From assembly GCA_021737405.1 (NCBI GenBank), contig JAIPEG010000020.1:1-43528 (forward strand): DNA of 43,528 bases, written 5' to 3'. Source of the stretch: Bacteriovoracaceae bacterium. GTDB lineage: Bacteria; Bdellovibrionota; Bacteriovoracia; Bacteriovoracales; Bacteriovoracaceae. Positions within the stretch are counted from its first letter, which is position 1. Every line of letters starts with the position of its first letter. A program made the translations under genes and the position numbers. This document shows positions 19,001-26,564 of the stretch, in pieces. The notes beneath the pieces are model-generated. The model searched no databases. It saw only the letters and a list, made by a program, of their open reading frames with translations, and was not told where the DNA came from.

Positions 19001-19116
19001 ATAGCATCCACTTTTAACGTTTTGAGAGAATAGAAGGCAGCGATAGAGATAAGAAGGAATCCAAGGACAACCCAACCCCTTTTCTTTATGCTTTTTTCAA
19101 GTAGATTTTCAAGCAT
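16018..19116 (-). CDS. Heavy-metal RND pump, CusA-like
   Basis: This encodes 1032 residues of the heavy-metal (HME) branch of RND permeases. It begins with LEKSIKKRGWVVLGFLLISI and then IPDIGENQQIVFTNWPGRSP, a CzcA/CusA hallmark. Helix 4 has VIAIGSMVDMGIIMVESI, and the second loop has RIGMISTGIKSQVGLKVFG, close to the methionine-bearing cleft segment of CusA. The C-terminal helices include FIALFGIAVDDGVVMM. It exports Cu(I)/Ag(I) with protons through the tripartite complex. Substrate choice rests on the neighbours (CopZ, CopA, DUF3347) and the CusA-like motif rather than on the family alone. AGGAAATAAAAG precedes the ATG, 10 bases after the cusB-like stop. Confidence 0.88.
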   Translation of the reverse strand: MLENLLEKSIKKRGWVVLGFLLISIAAFYSLKTLKVDAIPDIGENQQIVFTNWPGRSPKDVEAQVTYPLSVQMQGLPGVKNIRGISGFGFSSIYIIFNDDIDYYWSRSRVLEKISTLEGLPSDARPSLGPDATGLGQVFWYTLENDPGATKIHSLAELRSLQDFYVRYQLQSVSGVSEVSSIGGFIKEYQIDMDPRKIFAYDIHFSAVIKAIQDSNIDVGAEVIEEGDREYVVRGKGFFNSIDDIGNVVVAIKNRTPIRVKDLATIKIGPAFRRGALDKNGSEVVGGVVTMRFGENPKEVLDKVKEHLEVVKKGLPKGVSLKPFYDRTEVIEKSLHTVKTALVEEIVITIVVIGLFLLHLPSSFLVSLTLPFGVGISFILMKVIGIESNVMSLAGLVIAIGSMVDMGIIMVESIYGEILEDESNNISDRLGSIIKGARFVAPAIVVAVSTTIITFLPVFGLQGSEGKLFHPLAWSKTLAMAGSVAVAIFLIPALSAFLLKGKLPSIEKNKMTLFLQKNYQRTLRKILKLGRGYLLIPLMIILIGVFSWSRLGSEFMPSLNEGDILYMPVTTPDVSMTKARELLSYTDSVIKEHPLVEMVVGKLGRVDSALDPAPVAMFETVIRLVPQDQWPRGMDIYDIMNELDAKLQVPGLVNSWDFPIQTRIGMISTGIKSQVGLKVFGDDPEILEKLAAQAGKIIEGVPGARNIYSEKITGKPYIEFKIDRVAASRYGINTGDINKILQTAVGGMTIGQFFEGRERYPIRVRYKKEFRDRIDELKKVLVPGPLGDHIPLHQLADIKIVTGPSVLNSEAGKLRFSVLFNGDGQDIIGLVQKAKAAVEKELTLPKGYTLTWEGQFKNQQRAQRRLMILIPLALLINILLMRWGLKSWFASLMVFSAIPLSLSGGLITLWLFNIETSVAVWVGFIALFGIAVDDGVVMMTNLQGLNLQAFKNLTELKDGVVTAAVKRIRPLVMTTVTTLMALLPVLWASSVGSEVIKPMALPILGGMIFELMSLLLLPYLFFHHSKKQFKEF

Positions 19117-19126
19117 CTTTTATTTC

Positions 19127-20488
19127 CTAGTGGGTGTGGCCGGGGGATGAAGTCATTGATTCATATCCACCAAAAAGCTGGGCCTGTGCATCTATTAGGA
19201 AATTTCCATCTAAAACAATTTCATCCCCCATTTTTAAGCCAGAGAGAACCTCTACGTATCCAGAGGATTCAAAACCTGTTTTTATTAAGTGAGCGTGATA
19301 AAGCTGAGGGGATTTTTTCAACCAGACCACTTTTCTCTTTCCCGTGTCTATAATGGCAGCTCTTGGCACTACAAGTGGCTCTCCTTTAAGGAGAATCGTT
19401 AAAGAAGCGTCTGCGATCATACCAGGTTTTAATAATCCATTTTTATTTTTAACAGTCGCTCTAATTTTTAGTGTTCTTGATTTGGCGTCGAGGATGGGGG
19501 CAACAAAATCAACTTCACTTTGAAGCTCAATTCCAGGGAGTGCTGAGAACTTTAGATTTACCTTTTGTCCAAAATTAATAAGACCGGCATCTTGTTCATA
19601 GACATCCATTTCTACCCAAACATCACTTAAGTCAGACAGCTCAAAAAAGTTTTGTCCTTCTTTAAAATATTTTCCAGAAATAGCATTTCTCTGGCGGACA
19701 ATACCTGTGGCCGGTGAATAAATAGGAATACTCTTTGGAATCACTTGATTCTTTGCCCATTCTTCTAGTTGCTCTTTTTTGATTCCCCAAAGCAGAAGTC
19801 TTTCACGGCTTTGCTTTAGTAAGTCTTTAAAATCTCTTGTTGGGCTTTTTTTATAACTTGATAAGTTAACCAGGTATTCTTCGCCTGCTGATATTAAGCG
19901 AGGGCTATAGTAATCTAAGACAAGATCTCCCTCTTTTATAAAACTTCCAGTTGATTTCACATAGACTTTTTCAACTCGCCCTTGGATTCTCGCGGTAATC
20001 GAGCTCTCTTTATCCTCAGACTGTAAAACATTTCCTAAAAGGCGCACTTCATTTTTCATTTGCATCGTGGTGACAGGAAATAGCTGGGGTCTAAAGTGAG
20101 TAAGTTGAGAGTTTCTTAACATGACTTGAGCTATCGCCTGCTCTGCGATTTTTCGACTCCCTCCTCCTGACAAAACCATCGGGGTTCCATCGATTGGGCA
20201 GATGTCCTCTTTTAAACTTGTAACATTTGGAAAGTCTTTACACTGCCAGAGAGTTGTCTCAGCTTTAGGCATTTCATGATTATCAGAATGTTCGGGATTA
20301 CTTGATTCAACCTTCGTTAAATTCATATGGCATATAGGACACTTCCCTGGCCCACTCTCTTTAATGTCGGGGTGCATCGCACATGTATAATAGATCTGAC
20401 TTACCTCATGATCGACCTTCACTTCTGCTTTTTCTTGGCAACTGATCACTCCCAATAAAAGAAAACTTATTATAATTATTTTATTCAT
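19127..20488 (-). CDS. RND adaptor (CusB-like) lipoprotein with heavy-metal-binding domain
   Basis: This encodes 453 residues. The N-terminus MNKIIIISFLLLGVISC is a lipoprotein signal with Cys17 in the lipobox. Next is a small metal-binding domain, YTCAMHPDIKESGPGKCPICHM (residues about 34-55), then a second, degenerate copy (WQCKDFPNV to CPIDGTPM). The rest is the membrane-fusion fold: a barrel-sandwich segment (ITARIQGRVEKVYVKSTG), a helical hairpin, and SPATGIVRQRNAISGKYF. It links the inner-membrane pump with the outer-membrane channel and delivers metal. It overlaps the end of the preceding channel gene by 8 bases. Confidence 0.87.
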   Translation of the reverse strand: MNKIIIISFLLLGVISCQEKAEVKVDHEVSQIYYTCAMHPDIKESGPGKCPICHMNLTKVESSNPEHSDNHEMPKAETTLWQCKDFPNVTSLKEDICPIDGTPMVLSGGGSRKIAEQAIAQVMLRNSQLTHFRPQLFPVTTMQMKNEVRLLGNVLQSEDKESSITARIQGRVEKVYVKSTGSFIKEGDLVLDYYSPRLISAGEEYLVNLSSYKKSPTRDFKDLLKQSRERLLLWGIKKEQLEEWAKNQVIPKSIPIYSPATGIVRQRNAISGKYFKEGQNFFELSDLSDVWVEMDVYEQDAGLINFGQKVNLKFSALPGIELQSEVDFVAPILDAKSRTLKIRATVKNKNGLLKPGMIADASLTILLKGEPLVVPRAAIIDTGKRKVVWLKKSPQLYHAHLIKTGFESSGYVEVLSGLKMGDEIVLDGNFLIDAQAQLFGGYESMTSSPGHTH

Positions 20489-21701
20489 TTAATTTTTCAC
20501 CTTTTAGATATTTAAGAGATAAATTCACTTTATCCATTGCCGTCTGAAAATTAATTTTTCTTAAATAAAGCTCTTGAAGTTTTAAATCACTTTGCAACAA
20601 ATCACTATAGCTTAAATTGCCGAGGGCATAAGACTTAGATGTAATTTTCTGAGAATTTTCAGCGAAACGTATGGTCTTCGTTTCAAGTATATGCAGTTCA
20701 TAAGTTACACGAGACAGCTGGGTTTTAAGGGATTTTAATTCATTCTCTTTAAAGGTCTTATAGGTTTCAAGTGATTTTTTAACAGACTCCTTCTCATAGT
20801 AAGCCTGTGCCTTACCAGCGTACTTAGAACTAGAGAATGGTAAGGGAAAAGAAACCATTGCCGAGACAAAGTCTCCTCGGTTATCAATATTAGATCTTTT
20901 CGTATAGCCAACTTGAAAGTGTATATCTGGAACCATATTTAACTGCATGGCCTGATGTTGATATTCTTTTGCTTGCACCTTTGCTTCAAGAACTTTCTCT
21001 TTAAAGTCATCACCAGAAGTATGTGATGATCTTAACTTCTTCCAAGGAGTCGAATTAAAATCAAAAGCTTTTGCCTTTTCACCGATTAAATAGGTTAGCT
21101 GATCATTAATTTGCTCTTTTTCAAACTCTAAAGATCTAATTTCAGTTTCTATTTCGGTTTTTCGAATTTGAAAATCTAAAACGGCTTGTTGAGTACCACG
21201 TCCATTGGCATATAATCTTTTAGATGTTTTCAAAATTTTATTAATCGAATTAAGATTCCCTTTGAGCACATTTGTTTTTTCTCTAATTAATTTTTCATTA
21301 ATAAGTAATAGCCATAGATTTTTTAGAAGTTCACGATTTTGATCTCTGGCCGCAAAAGCTTCAGCGTCACCATAACTATCCCAAGTCATTTTTTTTCGTG
21401 AATATTTTGGCGTCAATGCTATCTTTTGGGCCAGCCCTAACTCAATTCCCGTCATAGGCGTCTCATCGCGGGCCAAAGTATCACGAGGAAAATTTTTGAA
21501 GGCCAGGCTCAACTGAGGGTCTCCCCAAGACCCTTCAACCTCTCCTTTCTCTCTTAAGCTTTGAGAACTTTTCTCAAGAGAAACGACAGAAGCATGCTCT
21601 TTTAAGGCTTCGACTGCTTCCTTAAATGTTACCTCTGCCCTAGTCACATTCAGACTTAACAGACAAATGGCAAGTATTATCAATATCTTATACGGATACA
21701 T
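20481..21701 (-). CDS. TolC-family outer-membrane channel (CusC-like)
   Basis: This encodes 406 residues with a signal peptide (ILIILAICLLSLNVTRA) and long helical repeats typical of the outer-membrane efflux family: two halves with coiled-coil segments (EIRSLEFEKEQINDQLTYLIGEK; KSLETYKTFKENELKSLK) and a strand pair near VSFPLPFSS. It would form the trimeric tunnel of the copper pump. No lipobox is seen, unlike E. coli CusC. AAGGAAAACTTA precedes the ATG. It starts 62 bases after copA, the widest gap in the operon, which could hold a secondary promoter though I recognise none. Confidence 0.83.
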   Translation of the reverse strand: MYPYKILIILAICLLSLNVTRAEVTFKEAVEALKEHASVVSLEKSSQSLREKGEVEGSWGDPQLSLAFKNFPRDTLARDETPMTGIELGLAQKIALTPKYSRKKMTWDSYGDAEAFAARDQNRELLKNLWLLLINEKLIREKTNVLKGNLNSINKILKTSKRLYANGRGTQQAVLDFQIRKTEIETEIRSLEFEKEQINDQLTYLIGEKAKAFDFNSTPWKKLRSSHTSGDDFKEKVLEAKVQAKEYQHQAMQLNMVPDIHFQVGYTKRSNIDNRGDFVSAMVSFPLPFSSSKYAGKAQAYYEKESVKKSLETYKTFKENELKSLKTQLSRVTYELHILETKTIRFAENSQKITSKSYALGNLSYSDLLQSDLKLQELYLRKINFQTAMDKVNLSLKYLKGEKLNE

Positions 21702-21762
21702 TAAGTTTTCCTTGATCTATTATAGATAAGTACGGATAAAGAATCGCTTTTGTGACATTAAA

Positions 21763-23964
21763 TTAAACGAGAATTTTTCTGATTCTTAAACTATTAGAAA
21801 CCACAGAAACCGAGCTCAAGGCCATCGCCACGCTGGCCAAGACCGGAGGCATCATTGGCCCGCCAAAAGGCACCAAAACTCCGGCAGCAATAGGAATCAG
21901 CAGAACATTATAGATTAAGGACAAGAAAAGATTTTGCTTGATGATATTCATGGTTCCTTGCCCTAAAACCAAGAAATCCAATGCTCTTTTAAGATCTCCA
22001 TGGACTAGGGTAACATCGGCTGTGTTCATAGCGACATCGGTACCCGTTCCCATGGCCATTGATAAATCCGCTTGAGCTAAAGCTGGTGCATCGTTAATAC
22101 CATCGCCTACCATCGCCACTTTTAGACCTTGATCTTGCAATGATTTAATTTTTTCGGCTTTTTCTACAGGTAAAGCTGCAGCAAGAACGTGGTCAATCCC
22201 CAATTTCTTACCAACAAAGTTCGCGACCTTTTCGTTATCACCAGTAATCATCCAAGTGATAATGCCACGCTCTTTAAACGCACTAATTGTTGCCAATGAA
22301 TTCTCTTTAATCTCATCTCCAACAACTAGGGTGGCGACATGCAATCCATCTCTAGCCACAAAGATGTATGAGCCCATTTCTTTAACTGCTAAAGAATCAT
22401 TTAACAAAACATGGCAATCAGTTAAGAGAGCTTCGTTGCCTAATAGGTATTCACCACCTTCAAACTCGGCCTTAATCCCTTTTCCCTTAACCGTTTCAAA
22501 AAGGTCAGGTTCATCGAGATTTAATTTTTCAGTGATAGCTAACTGAACAACGGCTTTTGAAAGCGGATGTTCAGAAAATTGCTCTATCGAAGAAATGGCC
22601 CTTAAGAGATCAGTTCTAGTTGCTGCGTCTTCATAAGCTTCTTCTATAATGACAGGCTTACCGACAGTGACTGTGCCTGTTTTATCAAAAACAATGGCGT
22701 CAATTTTCTCTGCTCTTTCAATAACTTCTCCACCACTAATAAGAATCCCCTTCAAAGAGGCATTACCAGTTGCAACGACAACGGCAGTGGGTGTAGCGAG
22801 ACCAAGAGCGCAGGGACACGCAATAACTAAAACAGCAATTAAGTTACTAATACTATTTCCCCAGACAGGGCTAGGTCCAAAGAAAAACCAGACAAAGAAT
22901 GTTAAAAAAGCAAAAACGATAACGGTTGGAACAAACACGCCACTGATTCGATCGGCATACTTTTGGATATCAGGTTTTGAGTTTTGGGCCTCTTCTACGG
23001 AGTGAATAATTTGAGACAAGAAGGTATCTTTACCTACTTTTTTTGCCTCAAATTCGATGGGGTTATTGCCACCATTAATCGTTCCAGCAACAACGGTGTC
23101 ACCCAGAGCTTTTTTAACAAGCATGGGTTCACCTGTTACCATCGACTCATCAACGGTTGTCTCACCTTTGACGACTTTGCCATCGACGGGAAAACTTCCC
23201 CCACTTTTGACTCGAATGATATCGCCTACTCGCAGTTGACTTACATCCACCTCTACAGTTTCATTATCTCGAACGATAAGTGCTTTTTTCTCAGTTAATT
23301 TAAATAAAGAATTAAGGGCCTCTTTTGTTTTCTTTTTGGCCTTTTCTTCAAAGTATTGCCCAAGATAGATAAAAGAGATGATAAAACCAACCGCTTCAAA
23401 GTATACCGTAGGTACTAACCCCCATGAGATTGCCTTTTCCGTAAAGAGCGTCAAAAGACAGCTATAGAAAAAGGCTGCACTTGTTCCAAGCCCCACCAAG
23501 GTATTCATATTTGAATGACCTGTTTTTAAAAAGCGAATGAGAGAGAGTTGAAACTTAAAACCAATCCAAAAATAAATAGGCGAGCAAAAAATCAGTTGAA
23601 GATACCAATTTATTTTTGGTGAGGGCCAGCCCATGAGAGGCCACATCGCAAGTGAGAATAGAACCAATGAGAAGATAAGGCCTATCACAAACTTATAGAA
23701 ATTATCCCTTTCTTTTACAGAACTATCTTTTGGTTGATTCTCACTTTTTTCAAGGGCCTTAAACCCAAGGTCGGCGATAATGTTTTCTATTTTTAATAAT
23801 GAATCTTTTGAATCACTCCCCTCTTTTAATAAAAAAGAGCCCGTCTCCATGGCATAGTTCACCTGAGCATTTTCGATCACGGAGAGCTTTGCCACTTCAC
23901 TTTCAATACTTGAAGCACAGCTGGCACAACTCATTCCTTCAATTTTTAGGTCTATTTTTTCCAT
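21763..23964 (-). CDS. copA: Copper-exporting P1B-type ATPase CopA
   Basis: This encodes 733 residues: one N-terminal metal-binding domain with GMSCASC (residues 10-16), eight membrane helices, the CPC metal site in helix 6 (IACPCALGLATPT, residues 383-385), the phosphorylated Asp427 in DKTGT, SEHPLSKAV (the HP motif of P1B pumps) and GDGINDAPAL. It uses ATP to move Cu(I) from the cytosol to the periplasm, where the RND pump of the same operon can take over. It begins on the last base of the copZ stop (TAATG), so it is translationally coupled. Length and motifs are normal. Confidence 0.95.
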   Translation of the reverse strand: MEKIDLKIEGMSCASCASSIESEVAKLSVIENAQVNYAMETGSFLLKEGSDSKDSLLKIENIIADLGFKALEKSENQPKDSSVKERDNFYKFVIGLIFSLVLFSLAMWPLMGWPSPKINWYLQLIFCSPIYFWIGFKFQLSLIRFLKTGHSNMNTLVGLGTSAAFFYSCLLTLFTEKAISWGLVPTVYFEAVGFIISFIYLGQYFEEKAKKKTKEALNSLFKLTEKKALIVRDNETVEVDVSQLRVGDIIRVKSGGSFPVDGKVVKGETTVDESMVTGEPMLVKKALGDTVVAGTINGGNNPIEFEAKKVGKDTFLSQIIHSVEEAQNSKPDIQKYADRISGVFVPTVIVFAFLTFFVWFFFGPSPVWGNSISNLIAVLVIACPCALGLATPTAVVVATGNASLKGILISGGEVIERAEKIDAIVFDKTGTVTVGKPVIIEEAYEDAATRTDLLRAISSIEQFSEHPLSKAVVQLAITEKLNLDEPDLFETVKGKGIKAEFEGGEYLLGNEALLTDCHVLLNDSLAVKEMGSYIFVARDGLHVATLVVGDEIKENSLATISAFKERGIITWMITGDNEKVANFVGKKLGIDHVLAAALPVEKAEKIKSLQDQGLKVAMVGDGINDAPALAQADLSMAMGTGTDVAMNTADVTLVHGDLKRALDFLVLGQGTMNIIKQNLFLSLIYNVLLIPIAAGVLVPFGGPMMPPVLASVAMALSSVSVVSNSLRIRKILV

Positions 23965-24179
23965 TAAGCTTTTTTCATTCCCATGACTTCAAAGCCAAGG
24001 TCTTCGATAATGCTCTTAATCCCCATTCCTGAAAATGTTTCACCCATAATAGTGACTTCCTTCTCATCAACTGAGACGTCTACTGAGCTAACATCCTCTG
24101 AACCCTCAAAAGCCGTCTTAATCTTCTTTGCGCAACCACCACACTTAATTCCATCTACTTTAAAAATCATTGTTTTCAT
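23964..24179 (-). CDS. copZ: Copper chaperone CopZ
   Basis: This encodes 71 residues from the ATG at 24179, chosen because GGAGG lies five bases before it; the ATG at 24191 is in the operator and would destroy that spacing. It is a single heavy-metal-associated domain with VDGIKCGGCAKKI, the C-x-x-C copper site, and a ferredoxin-like pattern ending in IIEDLGFEVMGM. It carries Cu(I) in the cytosol and passes it to CopA, whose gene follows at once. It is the first gene of the copper operon, immediately downstream of a CsoR-type operator. Confidence 0.93.
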   Translation of the reverse strand: MKTMIFKVDGIKCGGCAKKIKTAFEGSEDVSSVDVSVDEKEVTIMGETFSGMGIKSIIEDLGFEVMGMKKA

Positions 24180-24189
24180 AAAAACCTCC

Positions 24190-24206
24190 ATACCCCTAGG
24201 GGGTAT
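24190..24206. promoter_or_regulatory. CsoR-type copper operator upstream of copZ
   Basis: The plus-strand sequence is ATACCCCTAGGGGGTAT, a near-perfect inverted repeat of the TACCCC/GGGGTA form typical of operators bound by CsoR-family Cu(I)-sensing repressors. It overlaps the -10 element of the copZ promoter and lies two bases upstream of the ribosome binding site, so bound repressor would block transcription until Cu(I) releases it. No csoR gene is visible in this window. Confidence 0.75.
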
Positions 24207-24230
24207 ATCAATACTCTAGTGACTAGGCAA
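24202..24230 (-). promoter_or_regulatory. Sigma70-like promoter of the copper operon
   Basis: Read on the minus strand: -35 TTGCCT (24225-24230), a 17-base spacer (24208-24224) and -10 TATACC (24202-24207). The -10 element overlaps the CsoR-like repeat. Spacing is ideal and each hexamer matches 4 of 6. It would drive copZ, copA and the cus-like genes. Confidence 0.6.
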
Positions 24231-24282
24231 GATTTTAAAGAGTCAGGAACAGGATTTTAGTTAGATAATTAACCATTTAAGA

Positions 24283-24720
24283 TCAAGGTCTAATTGAGAA
24301 TTGAAAATGATGCTTCACTTCAAGATGACGAATGAAGCACTCTGAAATCATCATGGCACCCGGTGTGTCGCAAAACTGCCTTGTCACCAATAGCTTTTGT
24401 ATTTTGACTCCACATGAGCCATCCTTTAAAAAAAATGTCATGTTTTCCCAACTCTTATTTTTATAGAGTTCTTTCTTCATCTTTTGCTTTGGGTGACAGA
24501 GTGCAGGAGTGACTATCTGAACCTTGCCTTTAAGAACAACACCCTCATAAGTTATTAAATTATTCTCTGGTCTGACAAAACTTTGATTGGTGTAAGTGCT
24601 TTTTTCGCAAGCTTCGACAGAGAGTTCAATCAAATCACAGGGAATATCAAAAGCACTGCGAGCAAACTTGGCTTGAGTATTGTTTAGACCAAATAAAAGT
24701 AAAATATGAAGAATACTCAA
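24283..24720 (-). CDS. Secreted cysteine-containing protein of unknown function
   Basis: This encodes 145 residues from a TTG at 24720, supported by AGGA seven bases before it and by the signal peptide that follows (ILHILLLFGLNNTQA). The mature part has six cysteines (DIPCDLIE, EACEKS, ALCHPK, GSCGVK, QFCDTP, SECFIR), suggesting three disulphides in a periplasmic or secreted protein. I recognise no family. It precedes the copper operon on the same strand, but the copZ promoter lies between them, so shared function is unproven. Confidence 0.65.
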   Translation of the reverse strand: MSILHILLLFGLNNTQAKFARSAFDIPCDLIELSVEACEKSTYTNQSFVRPENNLITYEGVVLKGKVQIVTPALCHPKQKMKKELYKNKSWENMTFFLKDGSCGVKIQKLLVTRQFCDTPGAMMISECFIRHLEVKHHFQFSIRP

Positions 24721-24790
24721 TTGTTTTCCTAACTGACTTTATTTAGGATATTATGACATATTCTCATTAAAAACTATAAGGAAGGATCAC

Positions 24791-25177
24791 ATGAATATTG
24801 CTATTTTTTGTATTTTTATCGCCAGTATTCTTCCGATTGTCTTTGTGGCGTTCGCTAAACTGACAGGTGGCTTCAAGCTTGGTCATAACCATCATCCTCG
24901 CAATTTTCTTAACAAGCTTGAAGGAAGGGCTTCTCTTGCCAAGTCGGCCCATGATAATTCCTGGGAAGCTTTTGCTCCCTTTGCTGTCGCTGTTCTTGCC
25001 TGTTTATTTGTAGGAGTTTCTAGACCTATAGTCGATCAACTAGCGATTTCATTTGTGGTCTTTCGCTTTATCTACGGGTTGGCCTATATTTTTGATAAAC
25101 CCACTATTCGCTCGATAATTTGGTTTGCGGCCTGGAGTTGCGTGGCGATCCTCTACTATAAGGCTTGGTCCGTTTAA
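24791..25177 (+). CDS. MAPEG family membrane protein
   Basis: This encodes 128 residues with four hydrophobic helices. After helix 1 comes a positively charged loop (HNHHPRNFLNKLEGRASLAKSA), then DNSWEAFAPFAVAVLAC, the N-x(2)-E pattern of MAPEG proteins (membrane-associated proteins in eicosanoid and glutathione metabolism). Bacterial members are often uncharacterised; some have glutathione transferase or peroxidase activity. AAGGAAGG sits before the ATG. It is convergent with the cupin gene, with only two bases between the stops. Confidence 0.78.
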   Translation: MNIAIFCIFIASILPIVFVAFAKLTGGFKLGHNHHPRNFLNKLEGRASLAKSAHDNSWEAFAPFAVAVLACLFVGVSRPIVDQLAISFVVFRFIYGLAYIFDKPTIRSIIWFAAWSCVAILYYKAWSV

Positions 25178-25179
25178 AG

Positions 25180-25839
25180 TTATTCTAATAAGTGGCCGGT
25201 TTTAACCAGAATAACCGTTTCTTCCTCCACTCTCGGATGATGCTGAGACATGTGAGGACTCCTGAGCCAACTATACTTGGGATAAATTCCGTGCTCATCC
25301 ATAAAAGTCCCTTCTATGACAAAAATCTCCTCACCACCAAAGTGTGTATGGGGTAAAAAGACTTCCCTTGCGGGCCACTTAACAAGAGCAGTATTCTGGG
25401 TGCCAAAAGAGTGAAGAGGATAGACTAATAAATTTCCATGACCTTGACGCCAACCTTGTTCCCTCGTCACAATCCGTACATTCTCAGTGTCATTTGGATC
25501 AAATTGATTTAATTTTACGAAAATTAAGCAACCGTCTCTACTAAAAGGAGCGTGACGAGTACCAGGTGGGTTACGAATATAAGTTCCAGCTGGATAATCA
25601 CCTTCTTCATCAGAGAATATTCCTTCAAGAACATAAATCTCCTCCCCTAAAGGGTGCAGATGTTCCTTAAATTTTGTTTCAGGCAGGTAACGAACAAGCG
25701 AAGTCGTATGACCTGATTCGGCACTTTCTCGCTCTAATGGGATCCTCAAAACATTATTTGCGGGAGATTCTATCCAAGTCTCAATACCGGTATTAACAAA
25801 GACTTTTTTATTAAAATTCATATTAAAGTTTTCAATCAT
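25180..25839 (-). CDS. Double cupin-domain protein (ChrR-type cupin)
   Basis: This encodes 219 residues from the ATG at 25839, chosen for the CCGGAG six bases before it rather than the ATG at 25854 that includes the SD. There are two tandem cupin domains, each with the His-x(4)-GEE then distal His pattern: EHLHPLGEEIYVLEGIFSDE with GTRHAP, and PHTHFGGEEIFVIEGTFMDE with QHHP. These resemble the C-terminal cupin of the anti-sigma factor ChrR, but no zinc-binding anti-sigma domain is present. It is probably a metal-binding enzyme or sensor; the substrate is unknown. No neighbour gives its role. Confidence 0.78.
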   Translation of the reverse strand: MIENFNMNFNKKVFVNTGIETWIESPANNVLRIPLERESAESGHTTSLVRYLPETKFKEHLHPLGEEIYVLEGIFSDEEGDYPAGTYIRNPPGTRHAPFSRDGCLIFVKLNQFDPNDTENVRIVTREQGWRQGHGNLLVYPLHSFGTQNTALVKWPAREVFLPHTHFGGEEIFVIEGTFMDEHGIYPKYSWLRSPHMSQHHPRVEEETVILVKTGHLLE

Positions 25840-25999
25840 GACAACTCCGGACATCAGATTAGTACAGGTTATTCTTAGTAAAAAACAATATCATTGCATA
25901 ATATATGCTTATCACGGTAATAAACACTAATGATTTTAATTATACTTAAAAGTTAGTTAACTTCCCCACAGCAGAGACAATTCTGAAACGGAGAAAAAC

Positions 26000-26461
26000 A
26001 TGAAAAAACTAACATACTTATGCCTTTTACTACTCTCAATACAATCTTTTGCTCAGAGCGACTTTGATGAGAAAAGGATAACCTTTGTGGATTTTATTAA
26101 TCTCTTTGAATTAAGCTGTAAAATACAAGTAGGACAAGATATCCCCCAAGAAGACAGAACATTTACTGTCCTAGAGAAAGTCTTACTTTCTTCAACAGAG
26201 TTATTATTTAAACATGAATTGGCGACAGCAAGTCACTGTGACTTAAGTACCCTTGATAAGCTTGTGCAAGATTCATTTACCCACTTCAATCATGCAGAAG
26301 CTACTATTACGATTATAAAAAGGACAGGTAAGTCACCCCGCATGGTCTTTGAAAAATGTCAGAGGAATTATCAAGAAAAAATCATAATTGACTTTGGTCA
26401 AGGAACAGTTCTTGAGACATCTCTGTTAGGAAAGCTAATACCCGCAGTTGGCTGTCGATAA
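26000..26461 (+). CDS. Secreted protein of unknown function
   Basis: This encodes 153 residues with a good ribosome binding site (CGGAGAAAAAC) and the signal peptide MKKLTYLCLLLLSIQSFAQ. The mature protein is soluble with four cysteines (LSCKIQ, SHCDLS, EKCQRN and a C-terminal GCR). No domain is recognised. It is followed by a GC-rich hairpin, so it is probably a monocistronic unit. Confidence 0.7.
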   Translation: MKKLTYLCLLLLSIQSFAQSDFDEKRITFVDFINLFELSCKIQVGQDIPQEDRTFTVLEKVLLSSTELLFKHELATASHCDLSTLDKLVQDSFTHFNHAEATITIIKRTGKSPRMVFEKCQRNYQEKIIIDFGQGTVLETSLLGKLIPAVGCR

Positions 26462-26468
26462 GGTGAAT

Positions 26469-26490
26469 AAGGGCCTTCCCATGGGCCCTT
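26469..26490 (+). terminator. Hairpin after the 153-residue secreted protein gene
   Basis: AAGGGCC (26469-26475), loop TTCCCATG, GGCCCTT (26484-26490): a seven-base-pair GC-rich stem directly after the stop at 26461. No U-run follows, so it may be only a 3'-end stabilising structure. Confidence 0.4.
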
Positions 26491-26564
26491 CATCTACCCA
26501 AGAAATATAGTCAGGTAACACGATTTTTCTCAAAATCACCATCAAATGAGCCGATAAAAAGCCT

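Noticed and set aside
22649..23005. Plus-strand open frame of 118 codons
   Set aside because: It is antisense to copA over its CPC and DKTGT motifs, a shadow of that gene.
25896..25908. Short palindrome GCATA-ATA-TATGC before the cupin gene
   Set aside because: Only five base pairs in an AT-rich gap; expected by chance, and no promoter element nearby to give it meaning.
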